A stretch of 64,000 nucleotides of DNA from Mesorhizobium sp. M00.F.Ca.ET.216.01.1.1 (GCF_004010325.2 NZ_SADR02000005.1:228625-292624); one strand, 5' to 3'; positions 1-9,262 are shown, numbered from the stretch's first letter. Numbers and translations are program-made. The notes: a model not told the origin generated them from the sequence alone.

Positions 1-327
1 GCCTTCGAGGCGCTGTCGGTCGGCGCCATCGGCTGGGTGGCGGGCCTGGTTACCGCGTTCCCGCGCGAGACGGTGGCGATCTACCAGCTGATGAAGCAGG
101 GCCGCCGTGAGGAGGCGCTGAAGATCTACCGCTGGTTCCGGCCGCTGCTCGACCTCGACGTGTCGACCTACCTAGTGCAGAACATCAAGCTCGCGGAAGT
201 GTTCGCAATCAACAGCAACGACCGCGTGCGCATGCCGCGCCAGCCGCTGTCGGGCGAGTGCCGCAAGACGGTCGAAAAGATCGTCAAGGGCGCCATGGCG
301 GTGCGGCCGGAACTGCCGGCGTTTTGA
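1..327 (+). CDS. DapA-family lyase, C-terminal part (probable 1-pyrroline-4-hydroxy-2-carboxylate deaminase)
   Basis: The window opens inside this reading frame, so only the last 108 codons are present and the start lies upstream. The visible part matches the C-terminal end of the dihydrodipicolinate synthase / N-acetylneuraminate lyase family: a GAIGWVAG stretch followed by helices and a short PRQPLSG segment. The next two genes encode an FAD dehydrogenase and a hydroxyproline epimerase. In rhizobial hydroxyproline clusters the DapA-type member deaminates 1-pyrroline-4-hydroxy-2-carboxylate to 2-oxoglutarate semialdehyde, so that role is inferred from context. True lysine-biosynthetic DapA cannot be excluded from this fragment alone. 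Confidence 0.75.
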   Translation, partial: AFEALSVGAIGWVAGLVTAFPRETVAIYQLMKQGRREEALKIYRWFRPLLDLDVSTYLVQNIKLAEVFAINSNDRVRMPRQPLSGECRKTVEKIVKGAMAVRPELPAF

Positions 328-351
328 AGCAACAGTAGAGCATTCGTCTTT

Positions 352-1620
352 ATGCCTCCTAACCCGGCCATGAATGGTGATGCTGCACTCGACATCGCAA
401 TTGTCGGTGGCGGCATCATAGGCATCTGCGTCGCCGCTTATCTGGCCGAAGCGGGACGTCGCGTCACTGTCTTCGACCGCACCGGCATCTGCGAGGAAAC
501 CAGTTCCGGCAATGCCGCTGCCTTCGCCTTTTCCGATGTGTTGCCGCTTGCCCACAAGGGCATGATCAGGCAATTGCCGAAATGGCTTGCCGACCCGCTC
601 GGCCCGCTCAGCATCCCGCCCGCCTACCTGCCGAGACTTATGCCCTGGCTGATCCGCTTCTGGCGTGCCGGGCGAAGCAATCGCTACGAGGCCGGCCTTG
701 CCGCGCAGGCCGGGATGATGAAGCTCGCCGAAGCGGAATGGATGCCGTTGCTCGATCGCTCGGGTGCGCGGCCGATGCTGCGCGAAGACGGCTCGCTGGA
801 GTTTTACGAGAGCGAGACCGAGTTCAGGGCATCATTGCCCGGTTGGGCGGCGAGGCAGCGCTTCGGCATCGGCTTCCGCCATGTCGAGGGCGAGGAGCTG
901 ACAGCCTTGCAGCCGGGGCTCTCGCCGCGTTTCGTCAAGGGCACGTTCGTGCCGGGATGGAAGACCGTCGCCGACCCAAAACTGCTTGGCAAGGCGGTCT
1001 GGGCCTATGCCGAGAGCAAGGGTGCGCGTTTTGAAAAGGCCCGGATCGAGCATGTTGACGCCGGGCAGGATCAAGCGACGCTGACGCTGGCCGACGGTGC
1101 GATCCGGCGGGCAAAGCACCTGGTCATCGCGGCAGGCGCATGGTCGCATCTGCTGGCGGAAAATCTCGGCGACCGCATCCCGCTCGAAACCGAACGCGGC
1201 TACAATACGACGCTGCCCAAGACCGCTTTCGATGTGAAGCGGCAGCTTATATTCTCCGGGCATGGCTTCGTCATCACGCCGCTCGAAGCCGGGCTGCGCA
1301 TTGGCGGCGCTGTCGAACTAGGCGGCCTGGAGCGCCCGCCGAACTTCGCCCGCTCGAAAGCCATGCTGAAGAAAGCCAAGAGCTTTTTGCCGGGGCTCGA
1401 TCCGTCAGGCGGCCGCGAATGGATGGGGTTCCGGCCATCGCTGCCGGATTCGCTTCCCGTCATCGGGCGCGCGCGGAAAAGCCCGGCGGTGAGCTATGCC
1501 TTCGGCCATGGTCATCTCGGCCTCACGCAAGCCGCGGCGACCGGACGGTTGATCCGCGACCTCGTTCTCGGGCAAAATCCTGCGCTTGACCTATCTGCTT
1601 TCTCTCCGAACCGTTTCTGA
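352..1620 (+). CDS. FAD-dependent D-amino acid dehydrogenase, probable D-hydroxyproline dehydrogenase
   Basis: This 422-residue protein has an N-terminal dinucleotide-binding motif (IVGGGIIG, about residues 17-24) and the DAO-family C-terminal FAD segment (FGHGHLGLTQAA, near residue 384), as in DadA-like oxidoreductases. The family oxidises D-amino acids to imino acids. Placed between a DapA-type deaminase and a hydroxyproline epimerase, it most likely oxidises cis-4-hydroxy-D-proline to 1-pyrroline-4-hydroxy-2-carboxylate. It begins 24 bases after the previous stop, which suggests one transcript. An internal ATG at 370 would give a protein six residues shorter. Substrate is inferred from neighbours; DadA-like enzymes for other D-amino acids look the same. 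Confidence 0.82.
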   Translation: MPPNPAMNGDAALDIAIVGGGIIGICVAAYLAEAGRRVTVFDRTGICEETSSGNAAAFAFSDVLPLAHKGMIRQLPKWLADPLGPLSIPPAYLPRLMPWLIRFWRAGRSNRYEAGLAAQAGMMKLAEAEWMPLLDRSGARPMLREDGSLEFYESETEFRASLPGWAARQRFGIGFRHVEGEELTALQPGLSPRFVKGTFVPGWKTVADPKLLGKAVWAYAESKGARFEKARIEHVDAGQDQATLTLADGAIRRAKHLVIAAGAWSHLLAENLGDRIPLETERGYNTTLPKTAFDVKRQLIFSGHGFVITPLEAGLRIGGAVELGGLERPPNFARSKAMLKKAKSFLPGLDPSGGREWMGFRPSLPDSLPVIGRARKSPAVSYAFGHGHLGLTQAAATGRLIRDLVLGQNPALDLSAFSPNRF

Positions 1621-1633
1621 CAAGGGTCGAAAA

Positions 1634-2635
1634 ATGGCGCGTCATTCCTTCTTCTGCATCGACGGCCACACCTGCGGCAATCCGGTGCGGCTGATCGCCG
1701 GCGGCGGACCGCTGCTGAACGGCGCGACGATGATGGAGCGGCGCGCGCATTTCCTGGTTGAATATGACTGGATCCGCACCGGGCTGATGTTCGAGCCGCG
1801 CGGCCATGACGTGATGTCCGGCTCGATCCTCTATCCGCCGACGCGCCAGGATTGCGACATCGCCATCCTGTTCATCGAAACCTCGGGCTGCCTGCCGATG
1901 TGCGGCCACGGTACCATCGGCACGGTGACTTTTGCCATCGAGCAGGGGCTGATCAAGCCGAAGACGCCTGGCGTGCTCAGGCTGGACACGCCGGCCGGTC
2001 TGGTTATCGCCGAATACAAACAGGTCGGCGACCACGTCGAGGAGGTGCGCATCACCAATGTGCCGTCCTTCCTCCATGCCGAGGGGCTGACGGTGGAGTG
2101 CCCGCAGCTCGGCGAGATCAGCGTCGATGTCGCCTATGGTGGCAATTTCTACGCCATCGTTGAGCCGCAGAAGAATTATCGCGACATGGCCGACCATTCG
2201 GCCGGCGACCTCATCGCCTGGAGCCCGGTGGTGCGGCAGCGGCTCAACGAAAAATACCCCTTCGTGCATCCCGACAATCCTGGCATCAAGCGGCTGTCAC
2301 ACCTGCTGTGGACCGGCAAGCCGACCGACCCCAAGGCGGATGCGCGCAATGCCGTCTTCTACGGCGACAAGGCGATCGACCGCTCACCGTGCGGCACCGG
2401 CACCTCGGCGCGGATGGCGCAGCTTCATGCGAAGGGCAAGCTCAAGGCCGGCGATAGCTTCGTCCATGAATCGATCATCGGCTCGCTGTTCAACGGCAAG
2501 GTCGAGAAGGAAGTCACCGTTGCAGGCAAGCCGGCAATCATTCCCTCGATCGGTGGCTGGGCGCGCATGACCGGATTGAACACCATCTTCATCGACGACC
2601 GCGATCCGTTCGCGCATGGTTTCGTCGTCAAGTGA
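1634..2635 (+). CDS. 4-hydroxyproline 2-epimerase (proline racemase family)
   Basis: The 333-residue product belongs to the proline racemase family. Both catalytic cysteines are present: Cys90 in MCGHGT and Cys253 in SPCGTGTS. Having two cysteines indicates a racemase or epimerase, as opposed to the 3-hydroxyproline dehydratases, which carry threonine at the second site. It interconverts trans-4-hydroxy-L-proline and cis-4-hydroxy-D-proline, feeding the dehydrogenase encoded upstream. The ATG at 1634 is chosen because the protein then begins with the conserved FFCIDGHTCGNPVR segment; the frame is open further upstream but overlaps the preceding gene. Third gene of the hydroxyproline cluster. 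Confidence 0.9.
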   Translation: MARHSFFCIDGHTCGNPVRLIAGGGPLLNGATMMERRAHFLVEYDWIRTGLMFEPRGHDVMSGSILYPPTRQDCDIAILFIETSGCLPMCGHGTIGTVTFAIEQGLIKPKTPGVLRLDTPAGLVIAEYKQVGDHVEEVRITNVPSFLHAEGLTVECPQLGEISVDVAYGGNFYAIVEPQKNYRDMADHSAGDLIAWSPVVRQRLNEKYPFVHPDNPGIKRLSHLLWTGKPTDPKADARNAVFYGDKAIDRSPCGTGTSARMAQLHAKGKLKAGDSFVHESIIGSLFNGKVEKEVTVAGKPAIIPSIGGWARMTGLNTIFIDDRDPFAHGFVVK

Positions 2636-2970
2636 GCGATTCTTTGACCTGACGGAAGCGAAAGGGGCGAAAAGGGATTGCCTTCAGTGACGCAACGATC
2701 CCGCTCATCAACTTATTTTGACGGCGATTTCTTCGAAACGGGGTGCATGATGCCGCTGAATCGTCAAAGACATTGCGTTGTGCCAATGATAGGGTCCGCG
2801 ATGGTCCAGGGGTCGGATAGGAAAAGAACGGGCGATCGGGCAGCGTGCGGCGAAAACACGCGTTCCGATCGAAAAATCACGTTGCAATCCGGGCTCGAAA
2901 CTTTACGACTAGGGGAAATACGAAAAGGAATGCGTCTGCATGGGCGACATTCCAGGGGAGCTACGGCAGC
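2636..2970. other. Intergenic region upstream of the liv operon
   Basis: This 335-base stretch separates the hydroxyproline genes from livH. I see no conserved coding sequence. The livH frame stays open back to 2845, but the added residues have no transporter character. A weak promoter candidate is TTGCAA at 2882 with TACGAC at 2904 (16-base spacing). An AGGGGAG ribosome-binding site lies at 2953-2959. No strong terminator for the hydroxyproline genes was found. Confidence 0.4.
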
Positions 2971-3873
2971 ATGCAGTATTTTGTCCAGCAGCTTATCAAT
3001 GGGCTGACGCTGGGATCGATCTATGGGCTGATCGCAATCGGTTACACGATGGTCTACGGCATCATCGGCATGATCAATTTCGCCCATGGCGACATCTTCA
3101 TGGTCGGCGCCTTCGCCGCCCTCATCGTGTTCCTCATCCTTGGCGCACTGTTCTATTCGGTGCCGATCGTCATCGCGCTGCTGATCATGATGATCGTGGC
3201 GATGCTTTTGACCAGCCTCTACAACTGGACGATCGAGAAGGTGGCTTACCGGCCGCTGCGCGGTTCGTTCCGGCTAGCGCCGCTGATCACTGCGATCGGC
3301 ATGTCGATCGCGCTGTCCAATTTCGTCCAGGTGACGCAAGGGCCGCGCAACAAGCCGGTGCCGCCGATGGTGTCCAGGGTCTACACGATCGACGGCATCA
3401 GCGTGTCGCTGAAGCAGATCATCATCGTCCTTGTCACCGTGATCCTGCTCGCGATCTTCTGGTATCTCGTCAACAGGACCGCGCTTGGTCGAGCGCAACG
3501 CGCCTGCGAGCAGGACCGCAAGATGGCGGCACTGATGGGCATTGATGTCGACCGCACCATCTCGATAACCTTCGTCATGGGCGCCGCCCTTGCCGCTGTC
3601 GCCGGCACGCTGTTCCTGATGTATTACGGTGTCGTGGTGTTTTCCGACGGCTTCACCCCTGGTGTGAAGGCGTTCACCGCGGCCGTGCTGGGCGGCATCG
3701 GCTCGCTGCCCGGCGCCGTGCTCGGCGGGCTGATGATCGGCTTCATCGAGAGCATGTGGTCGGCCTATTTCTCGATCGACTACAAAGATGTCGCCGCATT
3801 CTCCATCCTGGCGATCGTGCTGATCTTCCTGCCTTCCGGCATTCTGGGCCGGCCCGAAGTCGAAAAGGTCTGA
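2971..3873 (+). CDS. livH: Branched-chain amino acid ABC transporter permease LivH
   Basis: This 300-residue inner-membrane protein has the LivH pattern: an N-terminal QQLINGLTLGSIYGLIAIGY segment, then MVYGIIGMINFAHGD, and a cytoplasmic loop with the coupling sequence near RACEQDRKMAALMGID. About eight hydrophobic helices are visible. With LivM it forms the membrane channel of the high-affinity uptake system for branched-chain and related amino acids. The ATG at 2971 follows an AGGGGAG ribosome-binding site and matches the usual LivH N-terminus; the longer open frame from 2845 lacks family features. livM begins four bases after its stop, so the two are surely co-transcribed. Confidence 0.93.
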   Translation: MQYFVQQLINGLTLGSIYGLIAIGYTMVYGIIGMINFAHGDIFMVGAFAALIVFLILGALFYSVPIVIALLIMMIVAMLLTSLYNWTIEKVAYRPLRGSFRLAPLITAIGMSIALSNFVQVTQGPRNKPVPPMVSRVYTIDGISVSLKQIIIVLVTVILLAIFWYLVNRTALGRAQRACEQDRKMAALMGIDVDRTISITFVMGAALAAVAGTLFLMYYGVVVFSDGFTPGVKAFTAAVLGGIGSLPGAVLGGLMIGFIESMWSAYFSIDYKDVAAFSILAIVLIFLPSGILGRPEVEKV

Positions 3874-3877
3874 GATC

Positions 3878-5473
3878 ATGGCGGTTACCGTGTCTCCGGA
3901 AAGCGACGTCGTCGCCACGCCCGTCCAACGCGCTACGCGCGAGGCGCTTTACGCGGGGGCCATCTCGCTTGGCCTGTTCGTGCTGTTCATCGGCCTGAGG
4001 ACCGATCAGAACATTTCCAACGAGCTGATCCTGGTGCAGCGCTGGGGCCTGCTCGCGGCCGTGGTGATTGCCACCATGGTCGGGCGCTTCCTCTACGTCG
4101 CCTATGGCCAGCCCTTCCTTGCGAACCAGAAGATCGTCGACGTCGCCACCGGCTTGCTGCCGGAAAGCGTGGCGACGCGGTTCTTCCGGCTGCCGTATTT
4201 CATCGCGGCCATCGCCATAGCCGTCGTGCTGCTGCTTCTGGCTGGCTCCCTTGATGGGCTGGTGGGGCCGGATCTCGCAGACTATGCGCGGTTCGTGCGG
4301 GCGCTGGCGATCATCTATGCACTGGCCTGGGTGATCTATTATTTCCGTGTCTTCATTCTTGCACATTTCTCGGCCCTGGGCATAACCGCGCTGGCGCTCT
4401 ATCCGATCGTCGTGGTGCTGGTGATTGCTCTCTATACGGGATCGATGGTCGGCGGTTTCCAAGGCTCGCTGAAATGGGTCGACAATTTCGGCATCCAGAT
4501 CCTGATCTACGTCATGTTGGCCTGGGGACTGAATATCGTCGTCGGCCTCGCGGGCCTGCTCGACCTCGGCTATGTCGCCTTCTACGCCGTCGGCGCCTAT
4601 GCCTATGCGCTGCTCGGCACGCATTTCGGCCTGTCATTCTGGATTCTGCTGCCGGCCGCCGGCGCCATGGCCGCGTTCTGGGGCGTCATGCTCGGCTTTC
4701 CGGTGCTGCGCTTGCGCGGCGACTATCTGGCGATCGTGACGCTCGCCTTTGGCGAGATCATAAGGCTGGTGATCGTCAACTGGCGCGAGGTGACCAACGG
4801 CTCGGCCGGTATTTCCGGCATCCCGAAGGTCTCATTCTTCGGCCTGATATCGTTCAACGTCTCCGATCCGAACTACATCGCCAAGGTTCTCGGCATCGCC
4901 CAGTCGGGCGCCTACTACAAGATCTTCCTCTACTACCTGATCCTGGGGCTCTGCCTGCTGACCGCCTTCGTCACGGTAAGGCTCAGGCGCATGCCGGTCG
5001 GCCGCGCCTGGGAAGCGCTGCGCGAGGATGAGATCGCCTGCCGCTCGCTCGGCATCAACACCACCACCACCAAGCTCACCGCTTTCGCCACCGGCGCCAT
5101 GTTCGGCGGCTTCGCCGGCTCATTCTTCGCCGCAAGGCAAGGCTTCGTCAGCCCGGAATCCTTTGTGTTCCTGGAATCTGCGATCATCCTCGCTATCGTC
5201 GTGCTCGGCGGCATGGGCTCGCTTGTCGGCATCGCCGTCGCCGCGCTGGTGATGATCGGCGGCACCGAGGCGCTGCGCGAACTCGATTTCCTGAAGCGGA
5301 TCTTCGGTCCCGACTTCACGCCGGAACTCTACCGCATGCTGTTGTTCGGCATGGCCATGGTCATCGTCATGCTGTGGAAGCCGCGCGGCTTCGTTGGCAG
5401 CCGTGAGCCGACCGCCTTCCTCAAGATACGCAGAGCCGTATCAGGGTCCTTCACCAAGGAAGGACACGGCTGA
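3878..5473 (+). CDS. livM: Branched-chain amino acid ABC transporter permease LivM
   Basis: The 531-residue product is the second liv permease. Its C-terminal two thirds hold the family core (WGLNIVVGLAGLLDLGYVAF, then LRLRGDYLAIVTLAFGEI and GRAWEALREDEIACRSLGI). The N-terminal ~200 residues add extra hydrophobic helices, so it is roughly 100 residues longer than the E. coli protein. Such N-terminally extended LivM proteins are known in alphaproteobacteria. It pairs with LivH in the membrane and contacts LivG and LivF. Its TGA overlaps the ATG of livG (TGATG), typical of translational coupling. Confidence 0.93.
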   Translation: MAVTVSPESDVVATPVQRATREALYAGAISLGLFVLFIGLRTDQNISNELILVQRWGLLAAVVIATMVGRFLYVAYGQPFLANQKIVDVATGLLPESVATRFFRLPYFIAAIAIAVVLLLLAGSLDGLVGPDLADYARFVRALAIIYALAWVIYYFRVFILAHFSALGITALALYPIVVVLVIALYTGSMVGGFQGSLKWVDNFGIQILIYVMLAWGLNIVVGLAGLLDLGYVAFYAVGAYAYALLGTHFGLSFWILLPAAGAMAAFWGVMLGFPVLRLRGDYLAIVTLAFGEIIRLVIVNWREVTNGSAGISGIPKVSFFGLISFNVSDPNYIAKVLGIAQSGAYYKIFLYYLILGLCLLTAFVTVRLRRMPVGRAWEALREDEIACRSLGINTTTTKLTAFATGAMFGGFAGSFFAARQGFVSPESFVFLESAIILAIVVLGGMGSLVGIAVAALVMIGGTEALRELDFLKRIFGPDFTPELYRMLLFGMAMVIVMLWKPRGFVGSREPTAFLKIRRAVSGSFTKEGHG

Positions 5474-6651
5474 TGAATGCGAGCTCATCCATGAACAACG
5501 CCATCCTCCAGGTCGAGCATCTGTCGATGAAGTTCGGCGGCCTGGTCGCCATTGGCGACCTGTCGTTCCAGGCCAAACGCGGCGAGATCACCGCATTGAT
5601 TGGCCCGAACGGCGCCGGCAAGACCACCGTGTTCAATTGCATCACCGGTTTTTATAAGCCGTCGGAAGGCATGATCACGCTCAATCTGCGCGACGGCAAC
5701 AACTTCCTGCTCGAGCGCCTGCCGAACCACGAGATCCCGGCGCGTGCCAAGGTGGCCCGCACGTTCCAGAACATCCGGCTGTTCTCCGGCATGACGCTGC
5801 TGGAGAACCTTCTGGTCGCCCAGCACAACAAGCTGATGAAGGCATCCGGCTACACCATCCTCGGCCTGTTCGGCTACAGCGGTTATCGCAAGGCTTCGGC
5901 CGAGTCGATCGAACTGGCCAGGCACTGGCTGGAGAAGGCCAACCTCGTCGACCGCGCCGACGATCCGGCCGGTGACCTGCCCTATGGCGCGCAACGGCGT
6001 CTGGAAATCGCCCGCGCCATGTGCACCGGGCCGGAGCTTCTGTGCCTCGACGAGCCGGCCGCCGGCCTCAATCCGAAGGAATCGGCGGCGCTCAATGCGC
6101 TGCTGATGGACATCAAGGACAACACCGGCACCTCCATCCTTTTGATCGAGCACGACATGTCCGTGGTCATGCAGATTTCCGACCATGTCGTGGTGCTCGA
6201 ATACGGACGCAAGATCTCCGACGGCGATCCGCAATCGGTGCGGACCGACCCGCGCGTCATCGCCGCCTATCTTGGTGTCGACGACGAGGAGGTCGAGACG
6301 GTGCTGACCGAGGTCGGCGACGAAGACGTCATCGAGCAACTGGATGCCGGTCCCGACTCGGCACACGGCCCGGGTACGTCGTCCTCATATCTTGCCGGAC
6401 CGGTGACCGACACGATCGGCCATAGCGAGGGTGAGCGCGTCACGGTGTCGAAGGGTGCCTCGAGAGCGGGCCAGGTCGACGAGCGTGCAAAGGCGGCGGC
6501 AAGCAAGGCCGCATCGCCCGCAGCCAAGTCGGCGGCGAAATCTTCCGCGGCGAAATCGTCCAAGGCAAAACCGGCCGCCAAGGCTCCTTCTGGCCGCGCT
6601 TCCGGAAAGACCACCGGGCCTGCGGCGGGCAAGCGCGGAGGGCGTAAATAA
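5473..6651 (+). CDS. livG: Branched-chain amino acid ABC transporter ATPase LivG with long Ala/Lys-rich tail
   Basis: Residues 1 to about 269 form a normal LivG ATPase: Walker A GPNGAGKTT at 44-52, the LivG-type signature region YGAQRRLEIARAM, and Walker B LLCLDEPAAGLNP. It powers amino acid import with LivF. Unusually, it continues for about 123 residues: first an acidic stretch (DDEEVETVLTEVGDED), then from about residue 337 a low-complexity Ala/Lys/Ser/Pro segment ending KRGGRK that resembles histone H1-like tails. The reading frame stays in phase and the stop overlaps the livF start (TAATG), so the tail is part of the gene and not a readthrough artefact. Its function is unknown. Confidence 0.92.
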   Translation: MNASSSMNNAILQVEHLSMKFGGLVAIGDLSFQAKRGEITALIGPNGAGKTTVFNCITGFYKPSEGMITLNLRDGNNFLLERLPNHEIPARAKVARTFQNIRLFSGMTLLENLLVAQHNKLMKASGYTILGLFGYSGYRKASAESIELARHWLEKANLVDRADDPAGDLPYGAQRRLEIARAMCTGPELLCLDEPAAGLNPKESAALNALLMDIKDNTGTSILLIEHDMSVVMQISDHVVVLEYGRKISDGDPQSVRTDPRVIAAYLGVDDEEVETVLTEVGDEDVIEQLDAGPDSAHGPGTSSSYLAGPVTDTIGHSEGERVTVSKGASRAGQVDERAKAAASKAASPAAKSAAKSSAAKSSKAKPAAKAPSGRASGKTTGPAAGKRGGRK

Positions 6652-7379
6652 TGGTCGGAACAACGCTGCTCGATATCAAGGGCGTCCAGACCTACTACGG
6701 CAACATCAGGGCGCTGAACGGCGTCGATGTCACCGTCAAGGAGGGCGAGATCGTGGCGCTTATCGGTGCCAACGGCGCCGGCAAGTCGACGCTGATGATG
6801 ACCATTTTTGGTGCCCCACGCGCCCGCGCGGGCACCATCACCTTCGCCGGCACCGACATCACCCAAATGCCGACCCACGAGATCGCGCGCATGCGCATCG
6901 CGCAATCGCCGGAGGGCCGCCGCATCTTCCCGCGCATGACGGTGATGGAAAACCTGCAGATGGGCGCCAGCCTCGACAACCTCAAGCACTTTGACGAGGA
7001 TGTCGAGAAGGTGTTCACGCTGTTCCCGCGCCTCAAGGAGCGCATTACCCAGCGCGGCGGCACGCTGTCCGGCGGCGAACAGCAGATGCTGTCGATCGCA
7101 CGCGCGCTGATGGCGCGGCCGAAGCTGCTTTTGCTCGACGAGCCTTCGCTTGGGCTGGCGCCGTTGATCGTCAGACAGATCTTCGATGCCATCCGCGAAC
7201 TGAACCGCACCCAGGGGCTGACCGTGTTCCTGGTCGAGCAGAACGCCTTCGGCGCGCTGAAGCTCGCCACGCGCGGCTATGTCATGGTCAACGGCAATGT
7301 GACGATGACCGGCACCGGCAAGGAACTTCTCGCCAATCCGGAAGTGCGCGCCGCCTATCTCGAAGGCGGCCATCACTGA
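6651..7379 (+). CDS. livF: Branched-chain amino acid ABC transporter ATPase LivF
   Basis: This 242-residue protein is the second liv ATPase. It shows Walker A (GANGAGKST), the ABC signature LSGGEQQMLSIARAL and Walker B (KLLLLDEPSLGLAP), followed by the LivF-type VEQNAFGALKLA switch region. Its length is normal for the family. The ATG overlaps the livG stop by one base. It forms the nucleotide-binding pair with LivG on the cytoplasmic face of LivHM. Confidence 0.94.
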   Translation: MVGTTLLDIKGVQTYYGNIRALNGVDVTVKEGEIVALIGANGAGKSTLMMTIFGAPRARAGTITFAGTDITQMPTHEIARMRIAQSPEGRRIFPRMTVMENLQMGASLDNLKHFDEDVEKVFTLFPRLKERITQRGGTLSGGEQQMLSIARALMARPKLLLLDEPSLGLAPLIVRQIFDAIRELNRTQGLTVFLVEQNAFGALKLATRGYVMVNGNVTMTGTGKELLANPEVRAAYLEGGHH

Positions 7380-7396
7380 GTTCAGGAGTCTTCATC

Positions 7397-7744
7397 ATGC
7401 AGGGCATTCTCCACGAGGAACCCTCGATCTGGCAGTTCTTCTTCGTCACCTGCCTGCTCGGTGGCTGGGCGGCGTGGATGACGGGCAAGGCCTGCGCCCA
7501 GACATGGCGCAGCTTCACCCAGTTGTTCGTCTACATGCTCGGTCTCGGCATCGGCATAAGATTCATCCATCATGCGCTGTTCGGCGGCACGATGTTCTCG
7601 CTGCATTACTATATCGTCGACACAATCGTGCTGATGATATTGGGCTTCATCGGCTACCAATACACACGCACCAACCAGATGGTGACACAATATAATTGGC
7701 TCTACGAAAGAGCTTCTCTCTTGAGCTGGAAACCGAAAGGTTGA
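7397..7744 (+). CDS. Small conserved membrane protein of the liv operon (DUF6867-like)
   Basis: The product is 115 residues with three hydrophobic segments (around residues 10-28, 45-62 and 72-92) and a short charged C-terminus. An AGGAG at 7383 precedes the ATG at 7397 with good spacing, and the gene sits 17 bases after livF, before the binding-protein gene. I recall similar small proteins at this place in rhizobial liv operons (DUF6867), but no function is known to me. Position suggests an accessory to the transporter; this is inference. Confidence 0.72.
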   Translation: MQGILHEEPSIWQFFFVTCLLGGWAAWMTGKACAQTWRSFTQLFVYMLGLGIGIRFIHHALFGGTMFSLHYYIVDTIVLMILGFIGYQYTRTNQMVTQYNWLYERASLLSWKPKG

Positions 7745-7883
7745 CGTTCATAATTAACGCCGTTTCGGGGATGAATCGGCGTGACAAGTGCCTGAAAATC
7801 GGCAAAGTACGCTTTCTGCGAGTAAGAGCGGGCATCGCATGAAAGCATCATCCACGCCCGTTCGGTAAATGGGAGCGTTTTAC

Positions 7884-9002
7884 ATGAAAAAGTCACTCTT
7901 GTCCGCCGTCGCCGTGACCGCGCTTGTCGCGTTCAGTGGCAGCGCGTGGGCTGACATCCTGATCGGCGTTGCCGGTCCGATCACTGGCCCGAACGCAGCG
8001 TTCGGTGCCCAGTTGCAGAAGGGCGCCGAGCAGGCTGCCGCCGACATCAACGCGGCCGGCGGCATCAATGGCGAAAAGATCAAGCTCGAAGTCGGAGACG
8101 ACGTGTCCGATCCGAAGCAGGGCATCTCGGTCGCCAACAAGTTCGTCGCCGACGGCGTCAAGTATGTCATCGGCCACTTCAACTCGGGCGTTACCATCCC
8201 GGCGTCGGAAGTCTATGCAGAGAACGGCATTCTCGTCATCACGCCTTCGGCGACCAATCCGCAGCTGACCGAGCGCGGCCTGTGGAATACGTTCCGCACC
8301 TGCGGACGCGACGACCAGCAGGGCAAGGTTGCCGGCGACTATCTTGCCGCGCGCTTCAAGGATGCCAAGATCGCTGTCGTCCACGACAAGACGCCTTATG
8401 GTCAGGGCCTCGCCGACGAAACCAAGAAGGCGCTCAACGGCAATGGCGTGACCGAAGCCATGTATGAAGGCATCAATGTCGGCGACAAGGACTTCTCGGC
8501 GCTCATCGCCAAGATGAAGGACGCCGGCGTCTCCGTCGTCTACTACGGCGGCCTGCACACGGAAGCCGGCCTGATCATGCGCCAGCTCGCCGACCAGGGC
8601 CTCAAGGCGCAGTTCATGTCAGGCGACGGCATCGTGTCGAACGAACTGGCCTCGATCGCCGGCGACGCCGTCGATGGCACGCTGATGACGTTCGCTCCCG
8701 ATCCGCGCAAGAACCCGAACGCCAAGGACCTCGTCGAGAAGTTCCGCGCCGCCGGTTTCGAGCCTGAAGCCTATACGCTCTACTCCTACGCTGCGATGCA
8801 GATCGTTGCCGCCGCCGCCACCAAGGTTGGCGCCTCCGACGACGCGCAGAAGGTTGCCGAAGCGATCAAGGCGAGCGGCCCGTGGAAGACGGCCATAGGC
8901 GAGATCGGCTATGACGCGAAGGGCGACATCACCCGCCCCGACTACGTGATGTACAATTGGAAGAAGGGTGACGACGGCAAGTACACCTACTTCGAACAAT
9001 AA
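7884..9002 (+). CDS. Branched-chain amino acid ABC transporter substrate-binding protein (LivJ/LivK type)
   Basis: The 372-residue product has a signal peptide ([17 protein letters not shown], cleavage near SAWA-D at residue 23) followed by a periplasmic type-I binding fold: [18 protein letters not shown], an [17 protein letters not shown] stretch, and [14 protein letters not shown]. It captures branched-chain or related amino acids in the periplasm for LivHMGF. The ATG at 7884 is preferred over the ATG at 7869 because GGGAGCG at 7871-7877 is a well-spaced ribosome-binding site for it and the signal peptide then starts correctly. The 139-base gap from the previous gene allows its own promoter. 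A strong terminator follows at once. Confidence 0.92.
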   Translation: MKKSLLSAVAVTALVAFSGSAWADILIGVAGPITGPNAAFGAQLQKGAEQAAADINAAGGINGEKIKLEVGDDVSDPKQGISVANKFVADGVKYVIGHFNSGVTIPASEVYAENGILVITPSATNPQLTERGLWNTFRTCGRDDQQGKVAGDYLAARFKDAKIAVVHDKTPYGQGLADETKKALNGNGVTEAMYEGINVGDKDFSALIAKMKDAGVSVVYYGGLHTEAGLIMRQLADQGLKAQFMSGDGIVSNELASIAGDAVDGTLMTFAPDPRKNPNAKDLVEKFRAAGFEPEAYTLYSYAAMQIVAAAATKVGASDDAQKVAEAIKASGPWKTAIGEIGYDAKGDITRPDYVMYNWKKGDDGKYTYFEQ

Positions 9003-9027
9003 GCCGGCAAACGTCTTCGAATCCCGA

Positions 9028-9056
9028 ATGCCCGGCGCTCTGCGCCGGGCATTTTT
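9028..9056 (+). terminator. Rho-independent terminator of the liv operon
   Basis: A perfect 11-base-pair stem (ATGCCCGGCGC at 9028-9038, GCGCCGGGCAT at 9042-9052) with a three-base loop runs into a T tract 26 bases after the binding-protein stop codon. Confidence 0.92.
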
Positions 9057-9262
9057 CGTGTGAAGCGCGATCCTTTCAAAAAAACCGGCCTTTCCGAAAA
9101 ACCGGATCGACAGTGCCCGCGCTCGCTGGATCAGCGGCGGAGCGTTTCAACGCTGGGAAACGATTTAAATCGGTTTAATCTTCTCGCGATTTTGTTTGCA
9201 CTGCAGCATTTTCACGTTAATCATTGCCTCAGCCCCCATCCCGTCCGTCTGGAGCCTTGTCC

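Noticed and set aside
2845..2970. N-terminal extension of LivH from 2845
   Set aside because: The extra 42 residues are basic and unlike LivH; the ATG at 2971 has an AGGGGAG and the normal N-terminus.
9160..9185. CtrA-type box before pyc
   Set aside because: Two TTAA elements occur here but with a six-base spacer (TTTAAATCGGTTTAATC), not seven, so it does not fit the pattern.
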